This document shows positions 27,845-36,731 of a DNA stretch of 64,000 nucleotides, piece after piece. Source of the DNA: Candidatus Eisenbacteria bacterium (GTDB lineage: Bacteria > Eisenbacteria > RBG-16-71-46 > JAFGJU01); the NCBI GenBank assembly GCA_026388185.1, contig JAPLKG010000017.1, positions 222,081 to 286,080 on the forward strand, read 5' to 3'. Position 1 is the stretch's first letter, and the number at the start of each line of letters is the position of its first letter. The position numbers were made by a program, and so were the translations under genes. The notes beneath the pieces are model-generated. The model was not told the origin of the DNA, did not search any database, and saw nothing but the letters and a program-made list of their open reading frames with translations.

Positions 27845-28062
27845 GTAAAAAACCCCCACGTTCCCGAGCCGCCTTTCTACCCTGTAAACCTGCCTTCTGC
27901 CATAAAGTTCCACATATTGTCATCGCACATGCTCTTCTGGACGAGAGGAAGGCTTCAGTCCGGGGGGTTAACTCTAGCTAACTCAATACGTTACAAAGAA
28001 TGTGCCTGACTTGCCTCCCGTCTATGGAAAGAATTATATCACATGAAGTTGTCCGTGTAAAG

Positions 28063-28085
28063 AAAAAACGGGCCGGATCCCCCGT
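28063..28085 (-). terminator. Intrinsic terminator after tRNA-Val
   Basis: Minus strand ACGGG-GGATCCGG-CCCGT followed by TTTTT, about 45 bases after the tRNA 3' end. It would end the long yggS-to-tRNA-Val transcript. Confidence 0.7.
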
Positions 28086-28128
28086 TCCCGGAGCTGCTTC
28101 CGGGCGTGTCGCTGCCGGTGGTGGGCAG

Positions 28129-28204
28129 TGGTGGGCGAAACAGGACTTGAACCTGTGACCCCTTGCGTGTAAAGCAAGTGCTCTGCCAACTGAGCTATTC
28201 GCCC
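28129..28204 (-). tRNA. tRNA-Val (anticodon TAC)
   Basis: Full cloverleaf of 76 bases including an encoded CCA. The acceptor stem GGGCGAA pairs with TTCGCCC, the T-loop GGTTCAAGTCC is standard, and the anticodon loop TTTACAC reads TAC. It directly follows the DUF3098-like gene. Confidence 0.97.
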
Positions 28205-28207
28205 ACG

Positions 28208-28435
28208 CTATTTCAACAGGATGGCAAGGGGGACCAGGGCGCAGTAACCCGCCACCAGAAGAATGGGTGCCAGGGTGATGGAGCCTATTGAGAGCATGAC
28301 GTAACCAACGATTATCGATGCAAAACCTGCCGCAAAAAGCCAATAGCTTCTGGCCGAAAAAGCTATGACGTCACTCGCGGCTTCTCTGGTCTTGCGCCCC
28401 GTCCCGCCCTTTCTAGCCTTTTCTGGAGATTTCAT
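28208..28435 (-). CDS. Small membrane protein, DUF3098-like
   Basis: A 75-residue protein with a basic N-terminus (KSPEKARKGGTGRKTR) and two hydrophobic helices (~31-50 and 53-74). The pattern YWLFAAGFASIIVGYVML then LAPILLVAGY resembles DUF3098, a small family typical of FCB bacteria. It follows larE by 3 bases and precedes tRNA-Val. Function is unknown. Confidence 0.7.
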   Translation of the reverse strand: MKSPEKARKGGTGRKTREAASDVIAFSARSYWLFAAGFASIIVGYVMLSIGSITLAPILLVAGYCALVPLAILLK

Positions 28436-28438
28436 GCG

Positions 28439-29278
28439 TCACCCCCGCAGCTCGCTGCCTATGATTTTTCTGATAGGTTCGTTCATGCTTCCGGTTCTGT
28501 AGCCCTCCAAATCTATCGTCACGAAAAGGAAGCCGAGTTTCCTGAGGTCGTTCACCACCAAGTCCCTTACCTCATGGGACAGCAGGTTGTCAAGCTCATC
28601 CGGCAGGACTTCTATGCGGGCCACGTCGCCATGAGTCCTCACCCTGACCTGAGAGAATCCTTGCCGCTTGAGGCTTTGTTCCGCCGCGGCGACTCGTTCG
28701 AGCTCCGGGCGAGTGATCTCCGTCCCGTACGGAAATCTCGATGCGAGGCAGGCCTGAGGGGGTTTGGACCAGTTGGGAAGCCCGACCGTCCTTGCAAGCT
28801 CTCTCACCTCTGATTTCGTGAGCCCCGCTTCTCTGAGCGGGCTCACTATACCGTGTTCTCTTGCGGCGCGCGAGCCCGGCCTGAAGTCGAGCAGATCGTC
28901 GCAGTTTGAGCCGTCGGCAACCCACTTGATGTTCCTCTCACGTGCAATTGCCTTGAGCTTTCCGAAGAGCTCGACCTTGCAGTGATAGCATCTTTCGGGG
29001 GGATTGCTGCTGAATCGGGGATCTGACAGCTCTTCCGTCTTGGCGACGAGACAGTTCGCGCCGATCTGTCTCGCCAGATCCAGAGCCTCCGCCAGTTCGC
29101 TCGGGGGATAGGTAGGCGAGTCTGCTATTACGGCCAGGACATTGCCCCCGAGCACGTTCACGGCCACCTTGAGAAGAAGAGAACTGTCAACGCCGCCCGA
29201 AAAAGCCACGAGAACGCTTCCAAGTCTCTCTATCAGGCTCTCGAGGTTTTCTAACTTGCCGGCCAGTTGCGCTTCCAT
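28439..29278 (-). CDS. larE: ATP-dependent sacrificial sulfur transferase LarE
   Basis: A 279-residue PP-loop enzyme. LarE supplies sulfur for the nickel-pincer nucleotide cofactor of lactate racemase-type enzymes. The ATP-binding SGGVDS motif is at ~residues 29-34. Conserved RCYHCK and PPQACLASRFPYGTE follow, and the cysteine in ACLASR is the candidate sacrificial residue. Partner genes larB and larC are not in the window. It follows mltG by 17 bases, in the long minus-strand operon. Confidence 0.9.
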   Translation of the reverse strand: MEAQLAGKLENLESLIERLGSVLVAFSGGVDSSLLLKVAVNVLGGNVLAVIADSPTYPPSELAEALDLARQIGANCLVAKTEELSDPRFSSNPPERCYHCKVELFGKLKAIARERNIKWVADGSNCDDLLDFRPGSRAAREHGIVSPLREAGLTKSEVRELARTVGLPNWSKPPQACLASRFPYGTEITRPELERVAAAEQSLKRQGFSQVRVRTHGDVARIEVLPDELDNLLSHEVRDLVVNDLRKLGFLFVTIDLEGYRTGSMNEPIRKIIGSELRG

Positions 29279-29295
29279 GCTGTCTCTTCAGTTCT

Positions 29296-30330
29296 TCAAG
29301 CTCCAGACGAGTCCCGAGATCGGGTCGCGTCTCTCACACTTCTTATCGCCGCAAGGTGTTCTTCTATGGTCTTACTAAAGATGTGAGTGCCGTCGCCTCT
29401 CGCGACAAAGTACATGTCCTCACAATCCTTGAGCGGGAAGATGACCGCACTGACCGCGCTCTTCCCCGGATTGCAGATGGGGCCGGGCGGAAGTCCCGTC
29501 ACGAAATACGTGTTGTAAGGGGAGCGCACCTCCAGATCTCTGTACACGATTCTATCCCTTCGACCTCCGAGCGCGTATGCCACCGTGGGGTCGGCTTGAA
29601 GTCTCCAGCCCTGCTTGAGCCTGTTCGTGAAGACGGCGGCTATTCTCGGACGTTCGTCGTCAACCTGCGCTTCGCCTTCCACGATCGAAGCAAGCGTTAG
29701 AACCTGATGCCAGCTCAGACCGACTTCGGCGGCCTTCTTGCCGAACTCCACGCCGAAGGCATGTCTGCCTTTGCTCACCATCTCCCTCACGATCTCGGCA
29801 GGTTCCATGCCCGGAACAAAACCGTACGTATCCGGAAAGAGATATCCCTCCAAAGAACGCGCATTCACACCGACGGAGTGAGCAAAGGTACTGTCGTCGA
29901 CAAGCGCCAGAAAGGTCTTCGGGTCGAGGCGGATTTCGCGATAGAGAATGTCGGCTATCTCTTTCGACGTGAGACCCTCCGGAATCGTAACCAGGTCCTC
30001 GGGTTTCATTCCCTGGGTGAGCTGCCCTATTACTTCGAAGACGCCGAACTCTCTGTCTATCTTGAACCTGCCCGCCTTCATTTCCTTCTCGGCGCCGATG
30101 GCCCTGGCCGCCAGGATGAAAACCGCCTTGCTCCTTATGACGCCGCTCTCTTTGAGTATGCCCGCAATCTCCTGCAACTGTGCTCCCCGTGGGATGAGCA
30201 CCATGATCTTCTCGGGCATACCTTCACGCGGAAGAGGCGGAAACGCGAGACTCACGACAAAGACGACCAACGCCAGGGCCAGCACGATGAGAAGCTTCCG
30301 TCCGATCCTTGTGAGCTTTTCTCTTTCCAT
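29296..30330 (-). CDS. mltG: Endolytic murein transglycosylase MltG
   Basis: A 344-residue YceG-family enzyme that cuts nascent peptidoglycan and releases chains during synthesis. One membrane anchor lies near the N-terminus (LLIVLALALVVFVVSLAF, ~13-30), followed by a LysM-like part and the catalytic region with the active-site glutamate in ASIVEGEAQVDDERP. GWRLQADPTVAYALG and SPYNTY, both typical, are present. It lies between ruvX and larE. Confidence 0.95.
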   Translation of the reverse strand: MEREKLTRIGRKLLIVLALALVVFVVSLAFPPLPREGMPEKIMVLIPRGAQLQEIAGILKESGVIRSKAVFILAARAIGAEKEMKAGRFKIDREFGVFEVIGQLTQGMKPEDLVTIPEGLTSKEIADILYREIRLDPKTFLALVDDSTFAHSVGVNARSLEGYLFPDTYGFVPGMEPAEIVREMVSKGRHAFGVEFGKKAAEVGLSWHQVLTLASIVEGEAQVDDERPRIAAVFTNRLKQGWRLQADPTVAYALGGRRDRIVYRDLEVRSPYNTYFVTGLPPGPICNPGKSAVSAVIFPLKDCEDMYFVARGDGTHIFSKTIEEHLAAIRSVRDATRSRDSSGA

Positions 30331-30368
30331 GTTGAAAACGACTGCGACAAAGGGACAGGAGAAGTCGT

Positions 30369-30851
30369 TTACGGTGAGCCATTCAGTTCGGAATGTGTGC
30401 CATTCTCTTCAGGGCGTGAGCCTTCCTGCCGGGTTGTGTTGACCCTTCGACTCAAGAATGACTGGAGTATCAGGAGCGCGGCCACGATATCACGTTTTTC
30501 CTTTTTCTTCCTCGCGCGTTTGCTCAGTCCCAACAACAGTCGTTCCGCCTCCGCGGTCGAGAGTCTCTCGTCCCACAAAGTCACCTTCACGCCACAGGCA
30601 GAAGAGAGCTTGGAAGCGAAGCTCGTGACCTTCTCCGCTTGCGGGCCGGAAGTGCCGTCGAGAGACAAGGGGAGACCCACTACAATTTCGGCGACGGCCT
30701 CCCGGGTCACGAGCTCCCTGATTTCTGTGATCGCCTGCTCTTGGCTTCTCACGTGGAGAACAGAAGGATTCCCGGCCACCACCCCGCCCGGATCGCTGAT
30801 GGAAACGCCTACTCTTCTTGTCCCGAAATCTATTCCCATCACGCGACCCAT
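30369..30851 (-). CDS. ruvX: RuvX/YqgF-type RNase H-fold nuclease
   Basis: A 160-residue member of the YqgF family (putative Holliday-junction resolvase, also linked to pre-16S rRNA maturation). It opens with the family motif MGIDFGTRRVGVSISDP and has IVVGLPLSLDGTSGPQ and the acidic VTLWDERLSTAEAE. It follows the rsbW-like gene by 19 bases and precedes mltG, a common ruvX-mltG pairing. Confidence 0.93.
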   Translation of the reverse strand: MGRVMGIDFGTRRVGVSISDPGGVVAGNPSVLHVRSQEQAITEIRELVTREAVAEIVVGLPLSLDGTSGPQAEKVTSFASKLSSACGVKVTLWDERLSTAEAERLLLGLSKRARKKKEKRDIVAALLILQSFLSRRVNTTRQEGSRPEENGTHSELNGSP

Positions 30852-30870
30852 ACGCCGTGTTCCAGTCTTT

Positions 30871-31311
30871 CTACGTCCCGGTCTTCTCCGAGGCAGAGCC
30901 TTTCCTCTTGACCATCGTCACCGAGGTTCCGCCCTCGAATTCAAAAACTACTTCGTCCATCAATGACTTGATTATCGCGAGCCCTCTTCCCCTGGATTCC
31001 ACCGCCGCCTCGTCCAACTGGCACTTCACGCAGGAGGGATCGAAACCGGCGCCAGGATCCAAGACGGTGACTCTTAGAAGGTTTTCTTCGATCTGGTATG
31101 ACAGAATCACGTGTTTCGCATCGCTGCATCCGCAACCGTGCTGAATGGCGTTCGTGCTCGCCTCGATCACGGATATCGCAATCGCATTCTTTTCGTCCTC
31201 GTCAAACCCGACGTAGTCGGCCACGGTGTCGCTCACCCTGTCAACCACACGAAGAAACTCCAAGCTGCCGGGTATTATCAGCTTTATGGAAGAATTGCGG
31301 CTAGCGTTCAC
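30871..31311 (-). CDS. RsbW-like anti-sigma / serine kinase ATPase
   Basis: A 146-residue GHKL ATP-binding protein of the RsbW/SpoIIAB type. The N-box SVIEASTNAIQHGCG and G-boxes DPGAGFDP and GRGLAIIKSLMDEV are visible. Such proteins usually bind sigma factors or phosphorylate STAS anti-anti-sigma factors, but no partner gene is nearby. Its start overlaps the rluD stop by 4 bases. Confidence 0.87.
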   Translation of the reverse strand: MNASRNSSIKLIIPGSLEFLRVVDRVSDTVADYVGFDEDEKNAIAISVIEASTNAIQHGCGCSDAKHVILSYQIEENLLRVTVLDPGAGFDPSCVKCQLDEAAVESRGRGLAIIKSLMDEVVFEFEGGTSVTMVKRKGSASEKTGT

Positions 31312-32288
31312 GCGATTGCCTGTTGGCCTCTCCTCAAGGCTTCAAGGAGTCCTTGGATGTCAGCAGGAAGAGGGATCTCGAAGGACAACGTCTCCCCGCT
31401 GATCGGATGCCTGAATGTCAACGCAGCGGCGTGGAGCGCAGGACGCTCGATCAAACCGAGCATGTCGGATGCCTCCCTTCTCCTTTCGCCGCCAAGCCTA
31501 GAAACGGCCTTCGTTCTACCCCCGTACAGTGGATCCCCAAAAACGGGATGGCCCAGGTACGAAAAGTGTACTCTTATTTGATGCGTTCTTCCAGTCTCAA
31601 GCGAAGCCGTGGCGTGAGTGGCAAAGCAAAACCGCTCGAGAACGGAGAAACGCGTGGCCGCCTTCTTGCCCCTCTGCCAGTCCACTGCCATTTTTTTCCT
31701 GTGAATTCTGTGTCTCGCGATGGGAGCTTCGATTCTTCCCGAGCTTTCTTTGAGGAGGCCCCACACGACCAGATGGTACTTGCGTGCAACCTCTCTTTGT
31801 GCAATCTGCTTTGCGAGCGAAAGATGCGCCTGATCCGTTTTGGCGGCAACCAGCAAGCCCGAGGTTCCTTTGTCGAGCCTGTGTACTATGCCCGGACGCA
31901 AGACGCCGCCGATTCCGGAAAGGTCTCCGCAGTGGGCAAGAAGTGCGTTGACGAGGGTACCACTCTTCACACCGGCTCCTGGATGCACTACGAGCCCAGG
32001 AGGCTTGTTCACAACCACAAGGTGCTTGTCCTCAAAAACTATGTCAAGCGGAATTGGCTGGGCCTCGTGCACGCTGGCTTCCGGTTCCACCAGCGTCAGC
32101 GTCAGTTCCTGGCCCGCCCTCACTTTTTGGCTGCTCTTGGCCGTCTCACCGGCGACCCTGACGTTGCCTTCTCTTATGAGTCTCTGCGCTTGCGAGCGGG
32201 TAATCTGAGGAAAGAGCGCGGCGACCGCTACGTCAAGCCTTTTCCCCTCGGAGGCGTGGGGTATGTTCTTCTTGAGGATTTTCGGCAT
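31308..32288 (-). CDS. rluD: RluD-family 23S rRNA pseudouridine synthase
   Basis: A 326-residue enzyme. The N-terminal S4 domain (RSQAQRLIREGNVRVAG, ~residues 30-80) is followed by the catalytic domain with HRLDKGTSGLLVAAKT, whose aspartate is the nucleophile. RTHQIRVHFSYLGHPVFGDPLYG is near the C-terminus. It follows lspA by 19 bases; lspA-rluD adjacency is frequent. Confidence 0.93.
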   Translation of the reverse strand: MPKILKKNIPHASEGKRLDVAVAALFPQITRSQAQRLIREGNVRVAGETAKSSQKVRAGQELTLTLVEPEASVHEAQPIPLDIVFEDKHLVVVNKPPGLVVHPGAGVKSGTLVNALLAHCGDLSGIGGVLRPGIVHRLDKGTSGLLVAAKTDQAHLSLAKQIAQREVARKYHLVVWGLLKESSGRIEAPIARHRIHRKKMAVDWQRGKKAATRFSVLERFCFATHATASLETGRTHQIRVHFSYLGHPVFGDPLYGGRTKAVSRLGGERRREASDMLGLIERPALHAAALTFRHPISGETLSFEIPLPADIQGLLEALRRGQQAIA

Positions 32289-32307
32289 GGAACAAACCAG
32301 GAAAGAA

Positions 32308-32787
32308 TCATTCTGCGGGGTGCCACGTGAGAAGAGAATGGTAAAGAAAGAGCAACACCCCCACGGTCACTGCGGTGTCGGCCACGTTGAATACGGGCCA
32401 TCTCACACTCTTCCAGCCCACGTCGATGAAGTCCACCACCCCGCCGAGCCTCAGTCTATCAATCAGGTTGCCGATTGCGCCTGCAAGAACAAGGACAAGG
32501 GAGAAGGACATGCCGGGCCGACTTCTTCTTGACCGAAAGATAAGGAACAGGAGAACGAGTATGGTGAGAAAGGTCGTGAGAATGAGAGGAGTTCTGTGTC
32601 CGGAAAGTAACCCGAAAACGACGCCGGAGTTGCGAACAAAAGTGAGGCGCACGAAGTCTGTGAGGAGGGGTATGGACTGGCCCGGCTGCATGAGGCGAAG
32701 CACGACGAGCTTCGAGACCTGGTCGAGCAGCAGCGTGCCCGAAAGCACAAACAGGAACTTCTTCAACGACCCCTGCCCCCCTTTCAC
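32308..32787 (-). CDS. lspA: Lipoprotein signal peptidase II
   Basis: About 159 residues and four membrane helices; removes signal peptides of lipoproteins such as those encoded nearby. I place the start at GTG 32787, overlapping the dksA stop in GTGA; the longer frame to 32880 lies inside dksA and adds a non-family leader. Catalytic aspartates are in GAIGNLIDRLRLGGVVDFID and FNVADTAVTVG, with the family segment VRNSGVVFGLL also present. Confidence 0.93.
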   Translation of the reverse strand: MKGGQGSLKKFLFVLSGTLLLDQVSKLVVLRLMQPGQSIPLLTDFVRLTFVRNSGVVFGLLSGHRTPLILTTFLTILVLLFLIFRSRRSRPGMSFSLVLVLAGAIGNLIDRLRLGGVVDFIDVGWKSVRWPVFNVADTAVTVGVLLFLYHSLLTWHPAE

Positions 32788-33203
32788 TGCCCGGCCTTCT
32801 CTTCTTTCTCCTTGCACTTTATGCAAAGCCTTGCGTGGGGGACCACCTCGAGTCTTTCCGGAGAAATGGGCTGGCCGCAAGACTCGCAGTTCCCGTACTC
32901 CTCTTTGTAGAGTCTCCTCAAGGCCTCGTTGATGTGATACAGCAGCCTTCCTTCCGCCGAGGCGAAGAGAAACGACTTCTCCCTCTCCATGGCGTCGGTA
33001 CCGAGGTCGGCCATGTGGAACGTGTATGCCGAGACGTCGCCCGAAGAGTCCTTCAGCGTCTGGTTCAGCACATCTTTCTCCAAATGAGCCAACTGCACCA
33101 ACACTTCTTCTCTCTCTTCCATCAGCCTCTTCTCGAAGTGCTTAAGATCTTTCTTGTTCACGTTTCTCACCCCTCCTGAGTCTGCCTTCCGGTCCTCGAC
33201 CAC
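32784..33203 (-). CDS. dksA: DksA/TraR-type zinc-finger regulator
   Basis: A 139-residue protein of the RNA-polymerase secondary-channel type. It has a charged coiled-coil N-terminal half (HFEKRLMEEREEVLVQLAHLE), a DALxR-like ALRRLYKEEYGNCESCGQPI region, and a four-cysteine zinc finger (CESC...CIKC). It follows ileS by 32 bases and overlaps lspA. DksA-type regulators act with ppGpp in the stringent response; the family has shorter members whose role is less clear. Confidence 0.88.
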   Translation of the reverse strand: MVEDRKADSGGVRNVNKKDLKHFEKRLMEEREEVLVQLAHLEKDVLNQTLKDSSGDVSAYTFHMADLGTDAMEREKSFLFASAEGRLLYHINEALRRLYKEEYGNCESCGQPISPERLEVVPHARLCIKCKEKEEKAGQ

Positions 33204-33235
33204 CCGGGTCTCTCGCTTCTATGAGTCCTTTCTTA

Positions 33236-36200
33236 TTATTCGGCCTTTTTCAGCGCAACCTTTACTTTCTCTCCATCGAGGGTCCATTCTTCCAGCGCGA
33301 AGCCTCCGGAGGCTTCGGTCTTCGGTAACGCCGGTTCTACGCGCTCGGCAAGAGACTCTCCTTCAATCGCCTTAGCCTGCTTGTCAGCAATCCCGGCAAC
33401 GTCCCCGGGCAGCGCGGGCTCGATACTCTCGGCAAGGGCTTCGCTGGCTATGTAGTCTCTGGAGGCCTCAAGAATCGATCTCAGGTTTGCACCGGCTTCG
33501 TAGTACAGGACAATCCTGTCAGAGACTTCGAGCCCGGCCGTTTTCCGCAGAGACTGGAGCCGATGAACGAATTCCCTAACCGTGCCCTCTCGCCTGAGCT
33601 CGTCCGTGATCTTCGTCGTCAGCCAAACGCCCCACGTGCCTTCTCTGTCACCCCATCCAAAGACAGGCTGTTCCTCGCTCTCTACCGGACAGCGCAACGC
33701 GGCAGATTCCAGGGCAAGTTCCAAACCCTCTTTCTTCTTCTCCGTCACCTCAACCTCGGCGGAGGAAAGAACCACCTTTCCCTCCGAGGTCTCTATCTCG
33801 ACCGTTCCACCGGAATGGATTCTCTGGAGCCCTTCCTGGTCCAGAGACTTGATGACCTTCGCAACCTCGTTCACCCTCTTACCGAAACGAGGGCCGAGAG
33901 CCTCGAATTTTGGCTTTGCGACATACTCAGTCACGCTTCTGTCATCCTGGGGAGCTTTTTCCGGGACATTCTTGTCGATCCGCACCTCTTTCACGTTGAG
34001 TTCTTCCTTCACAAGGTCACCGAACTGGGCAAGCGCTTCTTCCGCCACCCTCTTGGCCCCGACGACATAGACTGCCCGCAGAGGCTGGCGGATCTTGAAC
34101 TTGGCATCGTTCCTCAGTGCCCTTCCGCGGATTTCTCTCCTGGCGGCGTTTCTCAGTGCCCTTCCGAGGGAGATGATGTCCATAACGGCGCGCATCTTCT
34201 CTTCGAGGGCGCTGTCAATGGCGCTCTCGTCGAATTGAGGAAAATCACAAAGGTGAACACTCTCGGGAACCGACGTGTTCCCCTTGCGCGCGATCTTCTG
34301 GTGAATCTCCTCGCTCACAAAAGGCGCGATTGGCGCGATCAGCCTGGCAACGTTGTTGAGGACGCCGTAAAGAGTCTCGTAGGCTCCGAGTTTGTCCGGG
34401 CCGAGCTCGGATTTCCAGAATCTTCGCCTGCATTTTCTTATGTACCAATTACTTAGGTCCTCTATCACAAACTCCTGAATCGCCCTGGCGGCCCGGGTTA
34501 TCTCGTAGCTCTCCAGGTCGCCCCCGACCTGGCGCGTCAGCGAATTGAGCTTGGAGATAATCCACCTGTCGATCAAGGAAAGCTCGTAGCCGACCTTCGG
34601 ACGCCCGCCTGCACCAGATCGCCCCGACGAATCCGTGCCGCAAGGCTTGGGCTCGAAGGGGCCGGCGCCGGAAGGCCGGAAACCGTCAATGTTGGCGTAC
34701 AGCACGAAGAACTGGCAGGTATTCCTCAGCGTCCCTAGAAACTTGCTGGCCACTTCGGTCACGCCGTCCCTGTCGAATTTCGTGGGTATCCAGGGCGGAC
34801 TCGTGGTCACAAGATACCAACGCAGGGCGTCCGCGCCTTCTTTCTCGAGAATCTCGGCGGGTTCCGCCGCGTTGCCGCGCGACTTACTCATCCGCTGCCC
34901 GTTCTTGTCGAGAATCATCTCTATCGGGACGACACTCTTGAAGCTGGACTCTCCGGAGACAAAAGACGAAATGGCGAGGAGGCTGTAGAACCAACCTCTC
35001 GACTGGTCCATGCCTTCGGAGATGAAGTCGGCCGGAAAGTTCTGCTCGAACTTGTCTCTGTTCTCGAAAGGATAATGCCATTGAGCGTACGGCATACTGC
35101 CGGAGTCAAACCAGCAGTCTATCACCTCGGGAGTGCGTCTCATGCTGCCGCCGCACGCCGGGCAATTCAGAACGAGTTCGTCCACCATCGGCTTGTGGAG
35201 ATCGAGATCTTGTGGAAGAACGGCGCCAAGATTCTTCAGTTCCTCTATGCTGCCGACGCAGACTTCCTTTGCGCACGCCTCGCAGATCCAGACGTTGAGA
35301 GGAGTGCCCCAGAAACGGTCTCTGCTGAGCGCCCAATCCACGTTGTTCTCTATCCAGTTTGCAAATCTGGAAACCCCTATGTCTCTCGGATACCACTCGA
35401 CCTTGCTATTGCACTCGACCATGAGATCCCTGTAGGACGTGGTCCTTATGTACCACGATTTTCTTGCGTAGTAGATGAGCGGCGAATCGCACCTCCAGCA
35501 GAACGGGTACGAGTGGACCACCTTCTCCTCTCCGTAAAGGAGCCCGCGATTCAGCAGGTCACGAATTATGTCTTTGTCCGCGTCTTTGACAAACACGTTG
35601 GCCCACGTCGTGACGTCTTCCGTGAAACGCCCCTCCCCGTCGACGGGTTGGAGCACGGGGAGACTTTTCTCCCTTCCCAGATTGTAGTCGTCCTCGCCGA
35701 AGGCCGGGGCGACGTGCACGATACCCGTGCCGTCTTCCATCGTCACGAACTCCGCAGTCTCCACCCTGAAGGCGTCGGGGGTGGAAGCGAAGAAAGGAAA
35801 CACTGGCTCGTACTGGCTGCCCTCGAGCTTTCCTCCCGGGAACTCCTCGACGATCTCGTACTGACTCGACAGCGCGCCGATTCTCGCCCTGGCAAGAATG
35901 AGACTCTCGCCGCCGGTTTTCACTCTCACATATTTCTCTTCGGGATGAACTGCCAGCGCCACGTTCGAGATGAGCGTCCACGGGGTCGTGGTCCAGACAA
36001 GGAACGACGTGCCCGGTTCCGTCTTGTGCCTGAATCTCACGTAGACGGAGGGATCTTCGACGTCCCGGTATCCCTGTGACACCTCGTGGCTGGAGAGGGG
36101 CGTTCCGCAACGCGGACAATACGGCAGTATTTTGTGCGCCCGGTAGATGGCTCCTCTGTCCCAGAATTTCTTGAGAAGCCACCAGACCGATTCGATGTAT

Positions 36201-36661
36201 TCGTTCGTGCAGGTAATGTATGGGTGATCGAGGTCCAGCCAGAAGCCGATCCTCTCCGTTACCTGTCTCCACTCCTTTTCGTACTTGAAGACGCTTTCTT
36301 TGCAGCGTCTGTTGAAGGCTTTGACACCGTATTTCTCGATTTGATCCTTGCTCGTGATGTTGAGTTCCTGCTCCACTTCGATCTCGACGGGCAGGCCGTG
36401 CGTGTCCCACCCCGCCTTTCTCTCGACCAGAAATCCCTGCATCGTCTTGTAGCGGCAGACCAGGTCCTTCACCGTCCTGGCCATCACGTGATGCACGCCG
36501 GGAAGCCCGTTGGCGGTCGGCGGGCCTTCGTAGAAGACAAAGCGCGGCGATTGAGACCTGAGGGCGAGGCTCTTTTCAAAAATGCTAGCAGTCTTCCAGA
36601 ATTCGATTATCTTCTTCTCATTCGCTGCGTACGTCAGATCTTTTCCGAAACTCTCAAACAT
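33236..36661 (-). CDS. ileS: Isoleucyl-tRNA synthetase, type 2 (GxHH signature)
   Basis: A 1141-residue class I synthetase that charges tRNA-Ile, of the eukaryote-like IleRS2 clade by length and motifs. The HIGH region reads PTANGLPGVHHVMAR: the HxGH signature is replaced by GVHH at residues 55-58, the GxHH variant reported in some mupirocin hyper-resistant IleRS2 enzymes. The second motif is MSKSRGN. The editing domain (TTTPWTLISNVALAV) and anticodon-binding C-terminal region are present and nothing is truncated. It sits between pnp and dksA. Confidence 0.96.
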   Translation of the reverse strand: MFESFGKDLTYAANEKKIIEFWKTASIFEKSLALRSQSPRFVFYEGPPTANGLPGVHHVMARTVKDLVCRYKTMQGFLVERKAGWDTHGLPVEIEVEQELNITSKDQIEKYGVKAFNRRCKESVFKYEKEWRQVTERIGFWLDLDHPYITCTNEYIESVWWLLKKFWDRGAIYRAHKILPYCPRCGTPLSSHEVSQGYRDVEDPSVYVRFRHKTEPGTSFLVWTTTPWTLISNVALAVHPEEKYVRVKTGGESLILARARIGALSSQYEIVEEFPGGKLEGSQYEPVFPFFASTPDAFRVETAEFVTMEDGTGIVHVAPAFGEDDYNLGREKSLPVLQPVDGEGRFTEDVTTWANVFVKDADKDIIRDLLNRGLLYGEEKVVHSYPFCWRCDSPLIYYARKSWYIRTTSYRDLMVECNSKVEWYPRDIGVSRFANWIENNVDWALSRDRFWGTPLNVWICEACAKEVCVGSIEELKNLGAVLPQDLDLHKPMVDELVLNCPACGGSMRRTPEVIDCWFDSGSMPYAQWHYPFENRDKFEQNFPADFISEGMDQSRGWFYSLLAISSFVSGESSFKSVVPIEMILDKNGQRMSKSRGNAAEPAEILEKEGADALRWYLVTTSPPWIPTKFDRDGVTEVASKFLGTLRNTCQFFVLYANIDGFRPSGAGPFEPKPCGTDSSGRSGAGGRPKVGYELSLIDRWIISKLNSLTRQVGGDLESYEITRAARAIQEFVIEDLSNWYIRKCRRRFWKSELGPDKLGAYETLYGVLNNVARLIAPIAPFVSEEIHQKIARKGNTSVPESVHLCDFPQFDESAIDSALEEKMRAVMDIISLGRALRNAARREIRGRALRNDAKFKIRQPLRAVYVVGAKRVAEEALAQFGDLVKEELNVKEVRIDKNVPEKAPQDDRSVTEYVAKPKFEALGPRFGKRVNEVAKVIKSLDQEGLQRIHSGGTVEIETSEGKVVLSSAEVEVTEKKKEGLELALESAALRCPVESEEQPVFGWGDREGTWGVWLTTKITDELRREGTVREFVHRLQSLRKTAGLEVSDRIVLYYEAGANLRSILEASRDYIASEALAESIEPALPGDVAGIADKQAKAIEGESLAERVEPALPKTEASGGFALEEWTLDGEKVKVALKKAE

Positions 36662-36731
36662 ATTTCCTGGCCAAACGCGTCCGATGTTCGCCGATCCCCT
36701 TCAGATGCGACTGTTGCCGGCGACTGACTTG

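Larger units (their letters stand above)
27677..28128. other. 452-bp intergenic region
   Basis: No supported gene. It holds the promoter and ~130-base leader of the dockerin-like gene and, at the far end, a terminator for the tRNA-Val transcript. I see nothing else with clear structure. Confidence 0.6.
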
